DNA of 64,000 nt, from assembly GCA_019359215.1 (NCBI GenBank), contig JAHHHS010000007.1, positions 62,001 to 126,000 of the forward strand, given 5' to 3'. Position 1 is the first letter of the stretch; each line of letters starts with the position of its first letter. The position numbers and the translations under genes were made by a program. The notes under the pieces are model-generated. The model did no database searches, was not told the DNA's origin, and saw only the letters and a program-made list of their open reading frames with translations. Positions 17,908 through 27,281 of this stretch are shown in pieces. Source of the DNA: Nostoc indistinguendum CM1-VF10 (GTDB lineage: Bacteria > Cyanobacteriota > Cyanobacteriia > Cyanobacteriales > Nostocaceae).

Positions 17908-19452
17908 TTATGCTTCATCTACCCAATAAAGATAATATCGTTCACTATCCACCCAGCCTCTCTGAAAATCTGTAAGCGGAGAAATCTTCAAATCATTACG
18001 GTTGACATTCAGTTGACGATTTAAAATCAGCAAAATTTTCTTTTGCTCATCTTGATTTTTGAATAGAGAATTAATTTGACTTAATATTTCAGCTTGTTCG
18101 ACATCTTTGCGACCTTTTTGAAATAGGGTAAAGCTTCCCATTTTTTGAAGCTCAGGATAGTAAAACTTTCGATTAAGATAACCTGATAAAGGAGCCATAT
18201 TTGCATCCCGACTGGCAACAATAAACTCATTATCCAACCCAGATTTTTTAATATATTGTGCTGTTTCTCGACTAGCAGAAAATGGTATAACTAAATCTCT
18301 TGAAAAACTATAAATACCTCCCGCACACTGGGCATAAAGAATAAGCATCAAAGCGATATGATGCCACTTTTGAACAAATATAATTGAATTTGGACGAATA
18401 GAAAATTTATTAAGTAAGACTGTAGACTCTTGATAATAACTTGCCAGCCATAAAGCCGCTATTAAAACTAAGTAAAAATGCCCAAAATGCCGGGGCATAC
18501 CTGTAAATCTCAAGTATGTAAAGGCAAAGATTACACAATTACCTATAAAGTAAAAAAAGAAAGGAACTGGCTTTTTAGATAATTTTATAAATGTTAAAAT
18601 TACAATGAAAAGAGTAATTATCGCACACACAATTAAATCTAACCATCTTTTGTGTTGAGGGATAATTAATAAGTAGCTACCAAATATTCTACCTATGCTT
18701 TTCAATAAATGACGGATATCTAATTGTATTAACCAACCATTATTTAATCCACCATGAAGATAACTATCTGCCGGAGGAGTAATAATATAAATGGATAAAA
18801 TAAAGGAAAATATAATAATTAAAATACTTAAAAATAAGTCGTATTTTTGGCTTTGACTAAAATAGTGCTGGCGATGTTCACTATCAAAACAAAATTCAGC
18901 TAGCAAAGTCAATGATAAAGAAAATGATACTAGCAAACCATAAGCACTACTATTTGCTAATAAACCCAATAAAATTGCCAAATAAGCATAAGTTATTTTT
19001 TTTGAAGAAAAAAGTGTACAGAAGGCAAAAACAAATAACATACTAAAGGCATAGTTTCGAGAAATCAGAAGATATTCGTAAAAAGGAAAGAAACCAAATG
19101 AAAACAGAAACTTTTGTTGATAGTTAAAAGGACTATATAAGCAAAATAGAGTAACCGAGGCAACAGTAATTGCCAAATGAAAAATTTGCATAATAATAGG
19201 GTTATCGACTATTCTAATCAGAATCGCCAGAGAAAAATACCATAAGACAGGATGACCTTCATAACGAATATTTGCAATTAAATCCCCAAAAGACTCACTA
19301 TCTCTGACAATAAGCCAGGGATTTAGTTCATCTCGCCACATTGAATGGTTGAGAATACCTATTAAGCCAATAACAGAAAAAATAATGATAATAAACCAAG
19401 GAGAATGAAAAGGGAATCTCGAAGTAAATTTTATAATTTTTGTGTTTAACAT
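17908..19452 (-). CDS. multi-pass membrane protein, GT-C (ArnT/PMT-like) glycosyltransferase-like
   Basis: A 514-residue integral membrane protein with about ten hydrophobic segments spread from residue 19 to 380, and a soluble C-terminal region of about 100 residues. The first loop contains SMWRDELNPWLIVRDS with the acidic pair Asp41-Glu42, and then RYEGHPVLWYFS; an acidic motif in the first extracytoplasmic loop followed by H-P is characteristic of GT-C enzymes that use lipid-linked sugars. The target is unknown. The gene is A+T-rich relative to its neighbours and has no sugar genes beside it. It could alternatively be a membrane protein of the same fold without transferase activity. Confidence 0.7.
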   Translation of the reverse strand: MLNTKIIKFTSRFPFHSPWFIIIIFSVIGLIGILNHSMWRDELNPWLIVRDSESFGDLIANIRYEGHPVLWYFSLAILIRIVDNPIIMQIFHLAITVASVTLFCLYSPFNYQQKFLFSFGFFPFYEYLLISRNYAFSMLFVFAFCTLFSSKKITYAYLAILLGLLANSSAYGLLVSFSLSLTLLAEFCFDSEHRQHYFSQSQKYDLFLSILIIIFSFILSIYIITPPADSYLHGGLNNGWLIQLDIRHLLKSIGRIFGSYLLIIPQHKRWLDLIVCAIITLFIVILTFIKLSKKPVPFFFYFIGNCVIFAFTYLRFTGMPRHFGHFYLVLIAALWLASYYQESTVLLNKFSIRPNSIIFVQKWHHIALMLILYAQCAGGIYSFSRDLVIPFSASRETAQYIKKSGLDNEFIVASRDANMAPLSGYLNRKFYYPELQKMGSFTLFQKGRKDVEQAEILSQINSLFKNQDEQKKILLILNRQLNVNRNDLKISPLTDFQRGWVDSERYYLYWVDEA

Positions 19453-19583
19453 TACTAGTTCAAAATGAGATTGATTGCATAAGAAAAATTTTTAAAGATA
19501 CTATCAGAATTTGAGGATAAACTTATTCATCAAATGTTATCCTGATTATTGAACTATTAAAATAGACGTATTCTGGCTCATTT

Positions 19584-20186
19584 CTACTTATAAGTTTCTG
19601 GCATACCCACTGCTGATAAACCTGCGATCGCTCGTAAGTTTTGGCAACGGATCAACTCGGTAAAATTTAAACTGGAACGCCCTTCAATTTTGGCTACTGC
19701 TTCAATTCCAGATAACAAGTGTTGCGCTGCTTCAGCTTCTGAATAACCACGCCGTTGTGCTATACGAATTGCTGCTGCATCGGCATTTAACTCTGACTCT
19801 TGAGATTTATTAGTCCGCCAGATCCGAAAAGCAGCGATCGCAGTTAATCCCCCGGCTACGGCCACACCTACCACATCTGACTGTGCTGCTTCCAATAATC
19901 CGCCTAATAGCCCTGCCAGTACTACACCTTGATAAATGTTAGGTTTAAACCACTTTACGCCCGTTAACCAGCTAACCATCTGTAACAGCAGCAAGTCTCG
20001 TTGCGGTTTTGTCAGGCGACGCCACAAATCGAAATTAATATATATCGGTCGCGCCTGATTCCAGGGTTGGGGAAAGGAGGCGTCAATCACTTTTGCCTGT
20101 TCTGGCTTACTAACGATTTTTGTCGTCATTCGACCAGAAGCAGGCATCACATCTAATAAACGGCGAATTTCAACATTTGGCTCCAT
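19584..20186 (-). CDS. DUF3318 family protein
   Basis: A 200-residue protein with the look of the cyanobacterial DUF3318 family. The N-terminal region (MEPNVEIRRLLDVMPASGRM) is followed by a polar domain, two neighbouring hydrophobic segments (about residues 87-100 and 104-118) that could form a membrane hairpin, and a C-terminal helical part rich in Ala and Glu (ELNADAAAIRIAQRRGYSEA). An ELNADAAA-type segment recalls membrane peptidase-like proteins, but I see no HEXXH. Function unknown. Confidence 0.75.
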   Translation of the reverse strand: MEPNVEIRRLLDVMPASGRMTTKIVSKPEQAKVIDASFPQPWNQARPIYINFDLWRRLTKPQRDLLLLQMVSWLTGVKWFKPNIYQGVVLAGLLGGLLEAAQSDVVGVAVAGGLTAIAAFRIWRTNKSQESELNADAAAIRIAQRRGYSEAEAAQHLLSGIEAVAKIEGRSSLNFTELIRCQNLRAIAGLSAVGMPETYK

Positions 20187-20447
20187 AAATTTAATTATTA
20201 GCCATAATGTGCATGGTAAGTATTTTAGTTATCATTAGTGTTAACCTTTGATTTATGACATGCTCTGGCAATCTTTACTAAATGGTTATTTTATTAGTAA
20301 ATGGCGGTTTGTGAATAGATTTAAATCAAGCTATAAGAATATTGATCAAGCAGTTTGATAGTGTGGCGGGATTTTATAGTATCCATTTGCCGCTAAATTC
20401 AAAACCTCAAAGTTTTGGATAACCATTGCAACTACACTTGTAACTAC

Positions 20448-20708
20448 ATGGACGCTTTTGCTACCCTTCCGCCTGAATGGACGAATAAGGCAATACATGC
20501 CTATGAATTTTGCTGTCCTAATTGCCACTCAACTAGCCGAGAAGCTGAAAAAGTTTGGCTAAATCGGCGATCGCCTGTACTTACAGAAAACCGTCGTCGC
20601 AAATGGCAAGAGTTTTACTACTGTCACTGTGGTTCTGTGTGGTGGGCTTGGAGTAGCGATCGCCCCTTAACAGATATATCTAGTCAGCCAGATTATAATC
20701 CCAAATAG
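20448..20708 (+). CDS. small zinc-ribbon-like protein (86 aa)
   Basis: An 86-residue protein with two putative metal-binding knuckles, CCPNCH near residue 23 and YYCHCG near residue 59, about 35 residues apart, and many aromatic residues at the end (GSVWWAWSSDRP). This arrangement suggests a zinc ribbon. The ATG at 20448 is preferred over an upstream TTG because the first domain begins right after it. It is followed by a bidirectional terminator shared with the convergent porin gene. Function unknown. Confidence 0.7.
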   Translation: MDAFATLPPEWTNKAIHAYEFCCPNCHSTSREAEKVWLNRRSPVLTENRRRKWQEFYYCHCGSVWWAWSSDRPLTDISSQPDYNPK

Positions 20709-20726
20709 TTAATTTTCTTCCTGAAC

Positions 20727-20752
20727 AAAAGCCCACCTCAAGGCGGGCTTTT
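20727..20752. terminator. bidirectional terminator
   Basis: AAAAGCCCACCT CAA GGCGGGCTTTT lies between convergent genes; A-run and T-run flank the stem. Confidence 0.85.
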
Positions 20753-20790
20753 GTTTATCTAATTTTGAACTTTATTTCTCATCACCAATT

Positions 20791-22419
20791 TTAGAAGCTG
20801 AAGGTAGTACGTAGAGTACCTACGTATTCAGTATCATTAGCATCGTTGTGCTCTGGATTGAAGATTACCAACAAGCCAGGTGTTACTTGAATATTATCAG
20901 AAACCTTGAACTTGTAAAGACCTTCTAAGTGATAAGATGTGCTGTCATCTAACTCAACATTGGCGGCGGCATTTTTTATACTACCACCAGTAACTTTGGG
21001 TGGTTGACCAAAAATAACACCTAAGACGTTGCCTTTTCCACCAAAGTCTCTCAAAGCAAGTGCTCCAGCCCAGTACCAAATATCTGCGTCTGCACCTGCA
21101 TTAACACCATTCCTAGCATCGGCAGTTGTGTAACCTCCCCAACCACTAATAGCTAACGCAGAGCTAAGTTGGAAGGTAGCTTGTACACCGTAATTATTAG
21201 ATTCGGTAGCAGTGTTAGTCCCAAAAGGATTATTTGCAAAAGTACTACCTGTACCTTGGAAGAGGTTGTTGGCAACAGTATTACCTTGATAAGTGCGGGC
21301 GTAGGCTAGACCAATATTAAAGGCTTTGGTGGGTTGGAAAGATAACTGACCAAAGATGGCATTATCACCCTCCAACAACCCATTATTAAGTGTAGGATTA
21401 TTAGCAGTCCTAGCTAGATAACCACCACTCAAGCTGATAGGGCCGGTAGGATTGAAAGTAACTGTCAAACCAGCGCCACCTTGACCTTGACGATATATGG
21501 GGCTGAAACGTCCATAGCGAGATAGAGCGCCTCTACCAGAGCTAGCAAAGTCAGGGTTGAAGTTATTAACGTTTTCATATAACTCACCACCAGTAGCATC
21601 AACCTTGACACGCACTGCATCAGTCAAGTTGAAAGCATAGTTGACTTTATCGATTACAACAGAGTTACCATTATCACCGTCAAAGCCCAAGCGGGTCATG
21701 TTAGTACCGCTCACACCAGCATTAGAGACGATGTTGGCAGCATTCAGCCGGATTTGCAACTGGTCTTTACCAGTGAAACTGCTGTACAAGTTCAAACGAA
21801 CGCGGTCAGAAAAAGTGGTATTGCTATTTAAATCTTCAGTAGGTTCGCCAGCAGGAACTGCTCTATTTTCACCAAAAACATCAGACACCGCGAAAATTGC
21901 TTCTCCAACCAGCTTAGTGGTAGTAGAGAACTGGTTCGCTTCCAACTCAGCAGTACGGGCTTCTACCGCATCAACACGACCGCGCAGAGTTGCTAGTTCA
22001 GCAGAATATTCTTCTTGTAAGCGCTGTAAAGTAGCCAGGTCTTGTTTGCTGACCAAATCGGCAGTAGCGGTAGCAATCAGTTCGTTAACCCGATCTAAAC
22101 AGGCATTCAAACCTGCGGCAAATTCATAACGGGTCAAAGCACGGTTACCACGATAGGTTGCGTTGGGATAACCTGCAATACAGCCGTAGCGCTCAACTAG
22201 GGATTGTAAAGCTTGGAATGCCCAATCTGTGGGTTGCACATCCGAAAATTGCGAAACTGATGTTACCTGACTCATGTTGTTATCTTGAGCTTCAGATAAC
22301 TGGGCAACATTTGTTACTTGTTCATTGACTTCAGCAGCTAAGGCGCTATTGGCAGCGAAAAATGTCGCAGCGACAACAACCGGACTAACCTTAATAAGAT
22401 TCCAGAATTGTTTTGTCAT
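20791..22419 (-). CDS. SLH-domain outer-membrane porin (OprB-type, iron uptake porin-like)
   Basis: A 542-residue outer-membrane protein. A signal peptide ends near AANSALA. One SLH domain (about residues 58-115, FSDVQPTDWAFQALQSLVERYG ... LTRYEFAAGLNACLDRV) can anchor to peptidoglycan-linked polymer. A coiled coil follows (about 125-162) and then an OprB-like beta barrel ending in a terminal Phe (TTFSF). This architecture is typical of major cyanobacterial porins, some linked to inorganic ion or iron uptake. The ATG at 22419 is chosen over a GTG six codons upstream, because GTGAGAG then serves as ribosome site. A Crp/Fnr regulator gene lies 114 bp upstream on the same strand. Confidence 0.92.
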   Translation of the reverse strand: MTKQFWNLIKVSPVVVAATFFAANSALAAEVNEQVTNVAQLSEAQDNNMSQVTSVSQFSDVQPTDWAFQALQSLVERYGCIAGYPNATYRGNRALTRYEFAAGLNACLDRVNELIATATADLVSKQDLATLQRLQEEYSAELATLRGRVDAVEARTAELEANQFSTTTKLVGEAIFAVSDVFGENRAVPAGEPTEDLNSNTTFSDRVRLNLYSSFTGKDQLQIRLNAANIVSNAGVSGTNMTRLGFDGDNGNSVVIDKVNYAFNLTDAVRVKVDATGGELYENVNNFNPDFASSGRGALSRYGRFSPIYRQGQGGAGLTVTFNPTGPISLSGGYLARTANNPTLNNGLLEGDNAIFGQLSFQPTKAFNIGLAYARTYQGNTVANNLFQGTGSTFANNPFGTNTATESNNYGVQATFQLSSALAISGWGGYTTADARNGVNAGADADIWYWAGALALRDFGGKGNVLGVIFGQPPKVTGGSIKNAAANVELDDSTSYHLEGLYKFKVSDNIQVTPGLLVIFNPEHNDANDTEYVGTLRTTFSF

Positions 22420-22551
22420 GTTATTACTCTCACTCACACCTAGATTATCCAGTAATAATAAAATGCTTATAGCACTTTATTTTCGGGGATTATACACACA
22501 ATCACAATGATGATTATACTTTATCATCTGTGATTATTACAAGCAAGTCGG

Positions 22552-23181
22552 TTAGCATAGTGCTGAATCATAATTTTTAATTAATTTATTTGGGAACCGC
22601 AAAATAATGCGGCGTTTGTAACGTAAAACTGTTCCTTCTTCTTCCAATTGTTGTAGGAGTCGGGTAACTGTTACTCGAGTGGTATTTAAAACTTCAGCAA
22701 TATCTTGATGAGTAACATTTAGATCAATTAGCTTTCCCTTATCTACATCACGTCCAAATTTTTCACTTAACCACACTAAAAACTGCCATAAGCGTAGCGA
22801 AATTGGTTTTCGATGCACAATGCTTAGTAGATTTTCTGCCTGTTGAATATGAGATAACAAAGCATTAATATCTTGATGCCACAAATCAGGTGGCACAATG
22901 CTTATTTCCACACCTGTGAGACATTCAATCTGGTAGGGCTTGACTTTAGACAAAGGATAACCAATCAGATCCCCCAATCCCCAATAACCAAGAGTGATGA
23001 ATGTTCCATTTTCACTCCATGTTAAGGTACGAACTGCACCGTGCTCAATCCGCCAAAGTACATCATCTTGAAGTGGAATTACTTCCCGAGGAGTAAATAT
23101 CTGCTGGGGTAATTGTCCGCTCAAAGCAGAGCTATTTGACACAGCAGAAGAGTTTGAAGTAGGAGTTGTGGAATACATCAT
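22552..23181 (-). CDS. Crp/Fnr family transcription regulator
   Basis: A 209-residue regulator. An N-terminal cNMP-binding-like beta domain spans about 25-120; the residues needed for cAMP binding are not obvious. The dimer helix and a C-terminal winged helix follow, with the recognition unit DLNVTHQDIAEVLNTTRVTVTRLLQQLEEEG at about 150-180. It resembles the shorter, ligand-degenerate cyanobacterial group of this family rather than NtcA, whose signature helix differs. It is followed by the porin gene 114 bp downstream on the same strand, which could be a target or an operon partner. Confidence 0.88.
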   Translation of the reverse strand: MMYSTTPTSNSSAVSNSSALSGQLPQQIFTPREVIPLQDDVLWRIEHGAVRTLTWSENGTFITLGYWGLGDLIGYPLSKVKPYQIECLTGVEISIVPPDLWHQDINALLSHIQQAENLLSIVHRKPISLRLWQFLVWLSEKFGRDVDKGKLIDLNVTHQDIAEVLNTTRVTVTRLLQQLEEEGTVLRYKRRIILRFPNKLIKNYDSALC

Positions 23182-23504
23182 TAACCGTAACTACATAATT
23201 ATCAGGGAATCCCGCTATTTACAATGATTAAGAAACTCTAATAATTTGTATCAAACTTTACCTATATATCTGAAGGTGTCTTTTTTTCAACCAGAGCTAG
23301 AGACTAGCTCAAAATTTTCTGATGGAGACAACTTATGCTTTGAGAGATTTATTAGCTAAGATAGAGCAGAATATTTTAAGTTATTTGTCTCCTAATTTTA
23401 ATTGTGCAAGTTTAAGAACAGGTAAGCTTTTAGTAAAATATTTAGTAAATTTACTTTTTAATTACTTAGTATTTTCTTAAGGCTTAGTAAGTATTTAGGC
23501 ACAC

Positions 23505-23551
23505 ATACAGTAGTTTTGCTTTGCATGAAATACAAAGCTACGGGTTTTAAG
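23505..23551 (+). repeat. 47 bp dispersed repeat, copy 1
   Basis: Shares about 39 of 47 positions with the copy at 26977-27023, in the same orientation; the core is TTTGCATGAA followed by TACAAAG. The two copies bracket the sphR-sphS-phoU operon. Confidence 0.7.
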
Positions 23552-23593
23552 ACAGTCGCTACAGTTCTATTTTTACTTTCTAAATGACCCTTG

Positions 23594-23743
23594 TATGATG
23601 TCCGCTTGATTACTTATTAAACCTGAAGAACCGGACAAGGTGAGGTTTTGGAGGACTTTTGGCTAATCGGATAACTTGTGTGTACACCGTAGTCCGACGG
23701 GGAGGGGTTCTTTTATGATGCGTAATTTGGCGGACATGAAATA
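23594..23743. mobile_element. MITE-like element, family A, copy 2
   Basis: About 150 bp. The left end (GATGTCCGCTTGATTACTTA) matches copy 1 nearly base for base. The right end, read in reverse, gives TCATGTCCGCCAAATTACG, matching the left end of copy 3. No coding capacity. Confidence 0.6.
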
Positions 23744-23853
23744 AGGCGTGGTAAAAGCCAAGGTTTTACGCAAAGCTGTGCTAAGTCGCTTGAGTCGTCA
23801 GCCTTTATTTTGTAGAGATAGTGGCTTTAGCCTAAGGACTAATAAACCGTCAA

Positions 23854-24522
23854 TTAAGAGCGTTGACCGGTGACAATATATGATACCCTTTGACCAATAT
23901 TAGTTGCATGATCTGCCATGCGTTCCAGACAACGAATTGCCAGTGCTAGCAGCACAATTGGCTCGACTACGCCTGGTACATCGCGTTGTTGGGCTAAAGT
24001 CTGATAAACGCGATCATATGCATCGTCTACGGTATCATCTAAGTGCTTTAAACGACGTCCACCGCCTTCATCTAAATCTCCCAAAGCCTTCAAGCTAGTT
24101 GCTAGCATCGACTGCGCGTGAAGAGACATAGCTTCAATGTCGGGCATTGACGGATGAGGCGCATAAGGAAAAATTTTAATTGCAATCTCAGCTAAATCCT
24201 CAGCATAATCGCCAATGCGCTCTAAGTCTCGCACTAGTTGCATAAAGGCACTCAAACAGCGCAAATCTTGAGCTGTAGGCGCTTGCAACGTCATAATCGC
24301 CGTACAGTCTGATTCGATTTGTCTATAAAAGCGATCAATCTTTTTATCTAATCGGGGAAGTTCCTCAGCTGCTGTTAAGTTACGAGCAAATAAAGCTTGG
24401 TGGCTGAGGCGAAATGATTGTTCTACCAAAGCACCCATGCGTAATATATCGCGTTCTAAGCGCCTAATGGCGCGTGCGAGTTGAGGTCTTTGAGGATTAG
24501 GACTATGATGGACAGCTTTCAC
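23854..24522 (-). CDS. phoU: phosphate signalling protein PhoU
   Basis: A 222-residue, all-helical protein with the two tandem PhoU repeats. Each has the family's metal-binding helix pattern: DLERIGDYAEDLAE near residue 95 and CLERMADHATNIGQ near 195. PhoU links the Pst transporter to the phosphate sensor kinase and keeps it off when phosphate is sufficient. It is the third gene of sphR-sphS-phoU on the minus strand, 36 bp after sphS, which supports this role. The pst genes are not in the window. Confidence 0.95.
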   Translation of the reverse strand: MKAVHHSPNPQRPQLARAIRRLERDILRMGALVEQSFRLSHQALFARNLTAAEELPRLDKKIDRFYRQIESDCTAIMTLQAPTAQDLRCLSAFMQLVRDLERIGDYAEDLAEIAIKIFPYAPHPSMPDIEAMSLHAQSMLATSLKALGDLDEGGGRRLKHLDDTVDDAYDRVYQTLAQQRDVPGVVEPIVLLALAIRCLERMADHATNIGQRVSYIVTGQRS

Positions 24523-24558
24523 ACTTGTTGTCTCAAAGGTGAAGATAAGAAGATACTA

Positions 24559-25878
24559 TTAACTATAGTCTTGGCTTAAAGAGTTTGCCATAACTTCACA
24601 AAATTGGATTTGCATCCACGCACCACCAGTTTCTGGATGGTTCATAGCTTTGATTGAACCACCGTGGGCGAGAATAATTTGCTCAACGATCGCTAAACCT
24701 AAACCATTGCCAATGATCGCTCCTATAGAGTTACCATCTTGTGGAGAATGGGTTCGAGCCTTATCTCCTCGATAAAATCGCTCAAAAATGTGAGGTAAAT
24801 CTACCTCAGAAAATCCAACTCCAGAATCAATAAGATTTATTTCGAGGATTGAGGAAGCAGCATCATTATCCTTTGTTGATAAGATTTTTGCTTCAACGCG
24901 AATACTTGTACAAGGCAGACTGTACTTAATGCTATTGTCTAGCAAGTTGAGAAAAACCTGATAAATACGGGCTTGGTCTGCCTTAATCCAAAGATTTTCT
25001 GGGCCAGAATAAGAAAGAGACAGATGTTGGCGCACTGCCAAGGGTTCTAATGTTTCCCAAACAGATGTAATTAGCGATCGCAATTCTACAGCTTTGGTTT
25101 GCAATTGCATGGTTGGGTTTGCCTCCATTTGGGTGAGGTCTAGCCAGCTTTGCACTAAGTTAATCAGTCGATCAACTTCTTGCATCAAGCGGTTAACCCA
25201 GCGATTTAGAGGTGGTTCCAAGCGCGTTTGTAAAGTTTCCGCAACCAAGCGAATTGAAGTCAAGGGCGTTCTAAGTTCATGCGCTAGATCAGAAAAAGAG
25301 CGATCGCGTACTTTATTTATATCTAATAGGGGTTGACGATTTTCTAAAAAGACTCCTACTTCACCATTAGGTAAAGGCAAGCTAGATGCCCGCAAAGCCA
25401 AAGATTTTATTGTTTGCATCTCTGCCGCATCATCACGAGATGGATGAAATATCCACTCGCCTATCTGTGGTTTTTGACAATCACGAGTTTGCTCAATTAA
25501 ATGATCAAGTTCATAAGACCTTACCAACTCCAGTAACAAGCGCACCTGTTCTGGTTGCCACCTTTGCAAATATAAAATTTCCTGCGCCTGCCGATTGCAC
25601 CACAGCAGTTGATTTTCCTCATCCACCTGCAAATATCCCAGTGGTGCAAAATCTAAAAGGTCTTTGTAAGCTTGCAACGACTGCTGCAAATCTTGCTGTT
25701 GCTGCTTCACCATCGCTATTTTCTGCCGCAACCCAGGAATCAGTAGCAGTCCCATCTTGTGAGAATGCGAGGTTAACGGTTGGAGTAAGCGCCTCAGGTA
25801 GCGGTTAAGTTGAACCTGTTGCCAAACCCAAAACCCAATGCCTACCGCTAAACCTAGAAAAAATCCCAATAAAAGCAT
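24559..25878 (-). CDS. sphS: phosphate sensor histidine kinase SphS
   Basis: A 439-residue membrane-anchored kinase of the PhoR type. One N-terminal hydrophobic segment (about 2-20) is followed by a PAS-like domain (about 73-180), the dimerisation/phosphoacceptor domain with His200 in DLAHELRTPLTSIR, and a catalytic domain with N, G1 and G2 boxes (LLDNSIKY near 300, DSGVGF, GNGLGLAI). There is no large periplasmic sensor loop, as expected for SphS. It lies between sphR (53 bp upstream) and phoU (36 bp downstream), which fixes the assignment better than the sequence alone. Confidence 0.92.
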   Translation of the reverse strand: MLLLGFFLGLAVGIGFWVWQQVQLNRYLRRLLQPLTSHSHKMGLLLIPGLRQKIAMVKQQQQDLQQSLQAYKDLLDFAPLGYLQVDEENQLLWCNRQAQEILYLQRWQPEQVRLLLELVRSYELDHLIEQTRDCQKPQIGEWIFHPSRDDAAEMQTIKSLALRASSLPLPNGEVGVFLENRQPLLDINKVRDRSFSDLAHELRTPLTSIRLVAETLQTRLEPPLNRWVNRLMQEVDRLINLVQSWLDLTQMEANPTMQLQTKAVELRSLITSVWETLEPLAVRQHLSLSYSGPENLWIKADQARIYQVFLNLLDNSIKYSLPCTSIRVEAKILSTKDNDAASSILEINLIDSGVGFSEVDLPHIFERFYRGDKARTHSPQDGNSIGAIIGNGLGLAIVEQIILAHGGSIKAMNHPETGGAWMQIQFCEVMANSLSQDYS

Positions 25879-25931
25879 TTGAGTTGTTAGTTTTTTGGTG
25901 ATTACTAAAAACTAACAACTATCTAAACTAA

Positions 25932-26684
25932 TTATCCAAACCTATAGCCAAAACCTCTTACAGTCACAATATATTCGGGATGACTGGGGTCTTGCTCTAA
26001 TTTTTCGCGCAACCACCGAATGTGAACGTCTACGGTTTTACTATCACCGACGAAATCTGGACCCCAAACCTGATCTAGCAATTGCTCCCGTGACCACACC
26101 CGGCGGGCATAACTCATAAATAATTCCAGCAGGCGGAACTCTTTGGGGGAAAGACTCACCTCTTGACCACGAACCAACACACGACATTCTTGGGGATTCA
26201 AGGTGATATCCTTAAATTTTAATACTGGGAGTTGTGGTAAATTACTTAGGCGTTGGCGACGGAGTAAAGCACGACAACGAGCTACTAACTCGCGCATACT
26301 AAAGGGTTTAGTCAGGTAGTCATCTGCTCCGACCTCTAACCCCAGAACGCGGTCAGTTTCACTACCCTTAGCACTGAGCATTAAAATAGGTACTGGGTTT
26401 CCTTGATGACGCAGCAAACGGCAAATATCTAGCCCATTGATTTGAGGCAGCATCAAATCAAGAATGAGCAAATCAAAGGGAAGTTCCCCTGAATTGGTTT
26501 CAAAACTTTTGAGATACTCTACAGCAGACCGTCCATCGGGTGCTGTTGTCACCCCATAACCTTCCTCTTCCAGGGCTACAGCTAGCATCTCCTGGATTAA
26601 TTCTTCATCTTCTACTACTAGAATCCGGCTGGCTTGTCCAATGTCGGTTCTAGCAGAATATTTGGTCGATTCAGTGGTATACAT
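25932..26684 (-). CDS. sphR: phosphate response regulator SphR (PhoB-like)
   Basis: An OmpR/PhoB-family regulator of about 250 residues. The receiver domain has the acidic pair in VVEDEE, a phosphoacceptor Asp in LLILDLMLPQ (residue 76 from this start) and the conserved Lys in YLTKPF (126). The winged-helix output domain occupies about 150-250, ending TVRGFGYRFG. It activates phosphate-starvation genes after phosphorylation by SphS, the next gene. The upstream reading to 26720 begins with TTG; the ATG at 26684 is more likely, though neither has a clear ribosome site. No unambiguous tandem Pho box was seen upstream. Confidence 0.92.
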   Translation of the reverse strand: MYTTESTKYSARTDIGQASRILVVEDEELIQEMLAVALEEEGYGVTTAPDGRSAVEYLKSFETNSGELPFDLLILDLMLPQINGLDICRLLRHQGNPVPILMLSAKGSETDRVLGLEVGADDYLTKPFSMRELVARCRALLRRQRLSNLPQLPVLKFKDITLNPQECRVLVRGQEVSLSPKEFRLLELFMSYARRVWSREQLLDQVWGPDFVGDSKTVDVHIRWLREKLEQDPSHPEYIVTVRGFGYRFG

Positions 26685-26720
26685 TGATATCACAAAAGTC
26701 TGGGACTGTGCTTGTATCAA

Positions 26721-27281
26721 TTGGAATGATTGAATCTATTATCTCGCCTTACTGCAACCGTGCTTCCACTAGGGTTAATTCTTTTAGATTTTCTTTACAA
26801 AAAGTAACATACGTCACAGCACCCTTTTAAGCGGCTTCCAAAAATCAAAAATCAATGTGGCTGCAAGCTTCTAATAGTCTGACGCAATTACATGAAGGGT
26901 TGTCTTGACAAAAGCAGATGAAGTTGAGTATATTTTCTTTAGTACAAAAATACTACACTTAATCAAAGGAAAAACTATACAGCAGTTTTCTTTTGCATGA
27001 AGTACAAAGTTATGGATTTTGAGGTAGGAGATAAAAACTCTTTATATCAGATGCCTGAATCCTGCATTTTGTACCTCACTTACTTGCAATCTGCTATATC
27101 TGAAAAGCATAAAGACATATATGTGGAAAATTTGTACTTCCTAAGTGTCTTATGGTGATGATTTCCGTATTTACACGGCGTTAAAAATGTTGATTTAAAA
27201 GCTACTCTGATGTCTGCATAGGGTAGTCCTTGGTATGGCTTGCTACCCAATATATCATTGCCTATTGAAGGGAGTTGGAAG
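26721..27281. other. spacer upstream of sphR with a dispersed repeat
   Basis: 561 bp between the divergent sphR and a decayed coiled-coil gene. It holds the second copy of the 47 bp repeat (26977-27023). No gene was seen. Confidence 0.5.
26977..27023 (+). repeat. 47 bp dispersed repeat, copy 2
   Basis: Direct repeat of 23505-23551 with eight differences, mostly transitions. Confidence 0.7.

Larger units (their letters stand above)
23182..23853. other. 672 bp spacer with repeats
   Basis: It contains the 47 bp repeat copy at 23505-23551 and MITE-like family A copy 2 (23594-23743). No gene was seen. Confidence 0.6.
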
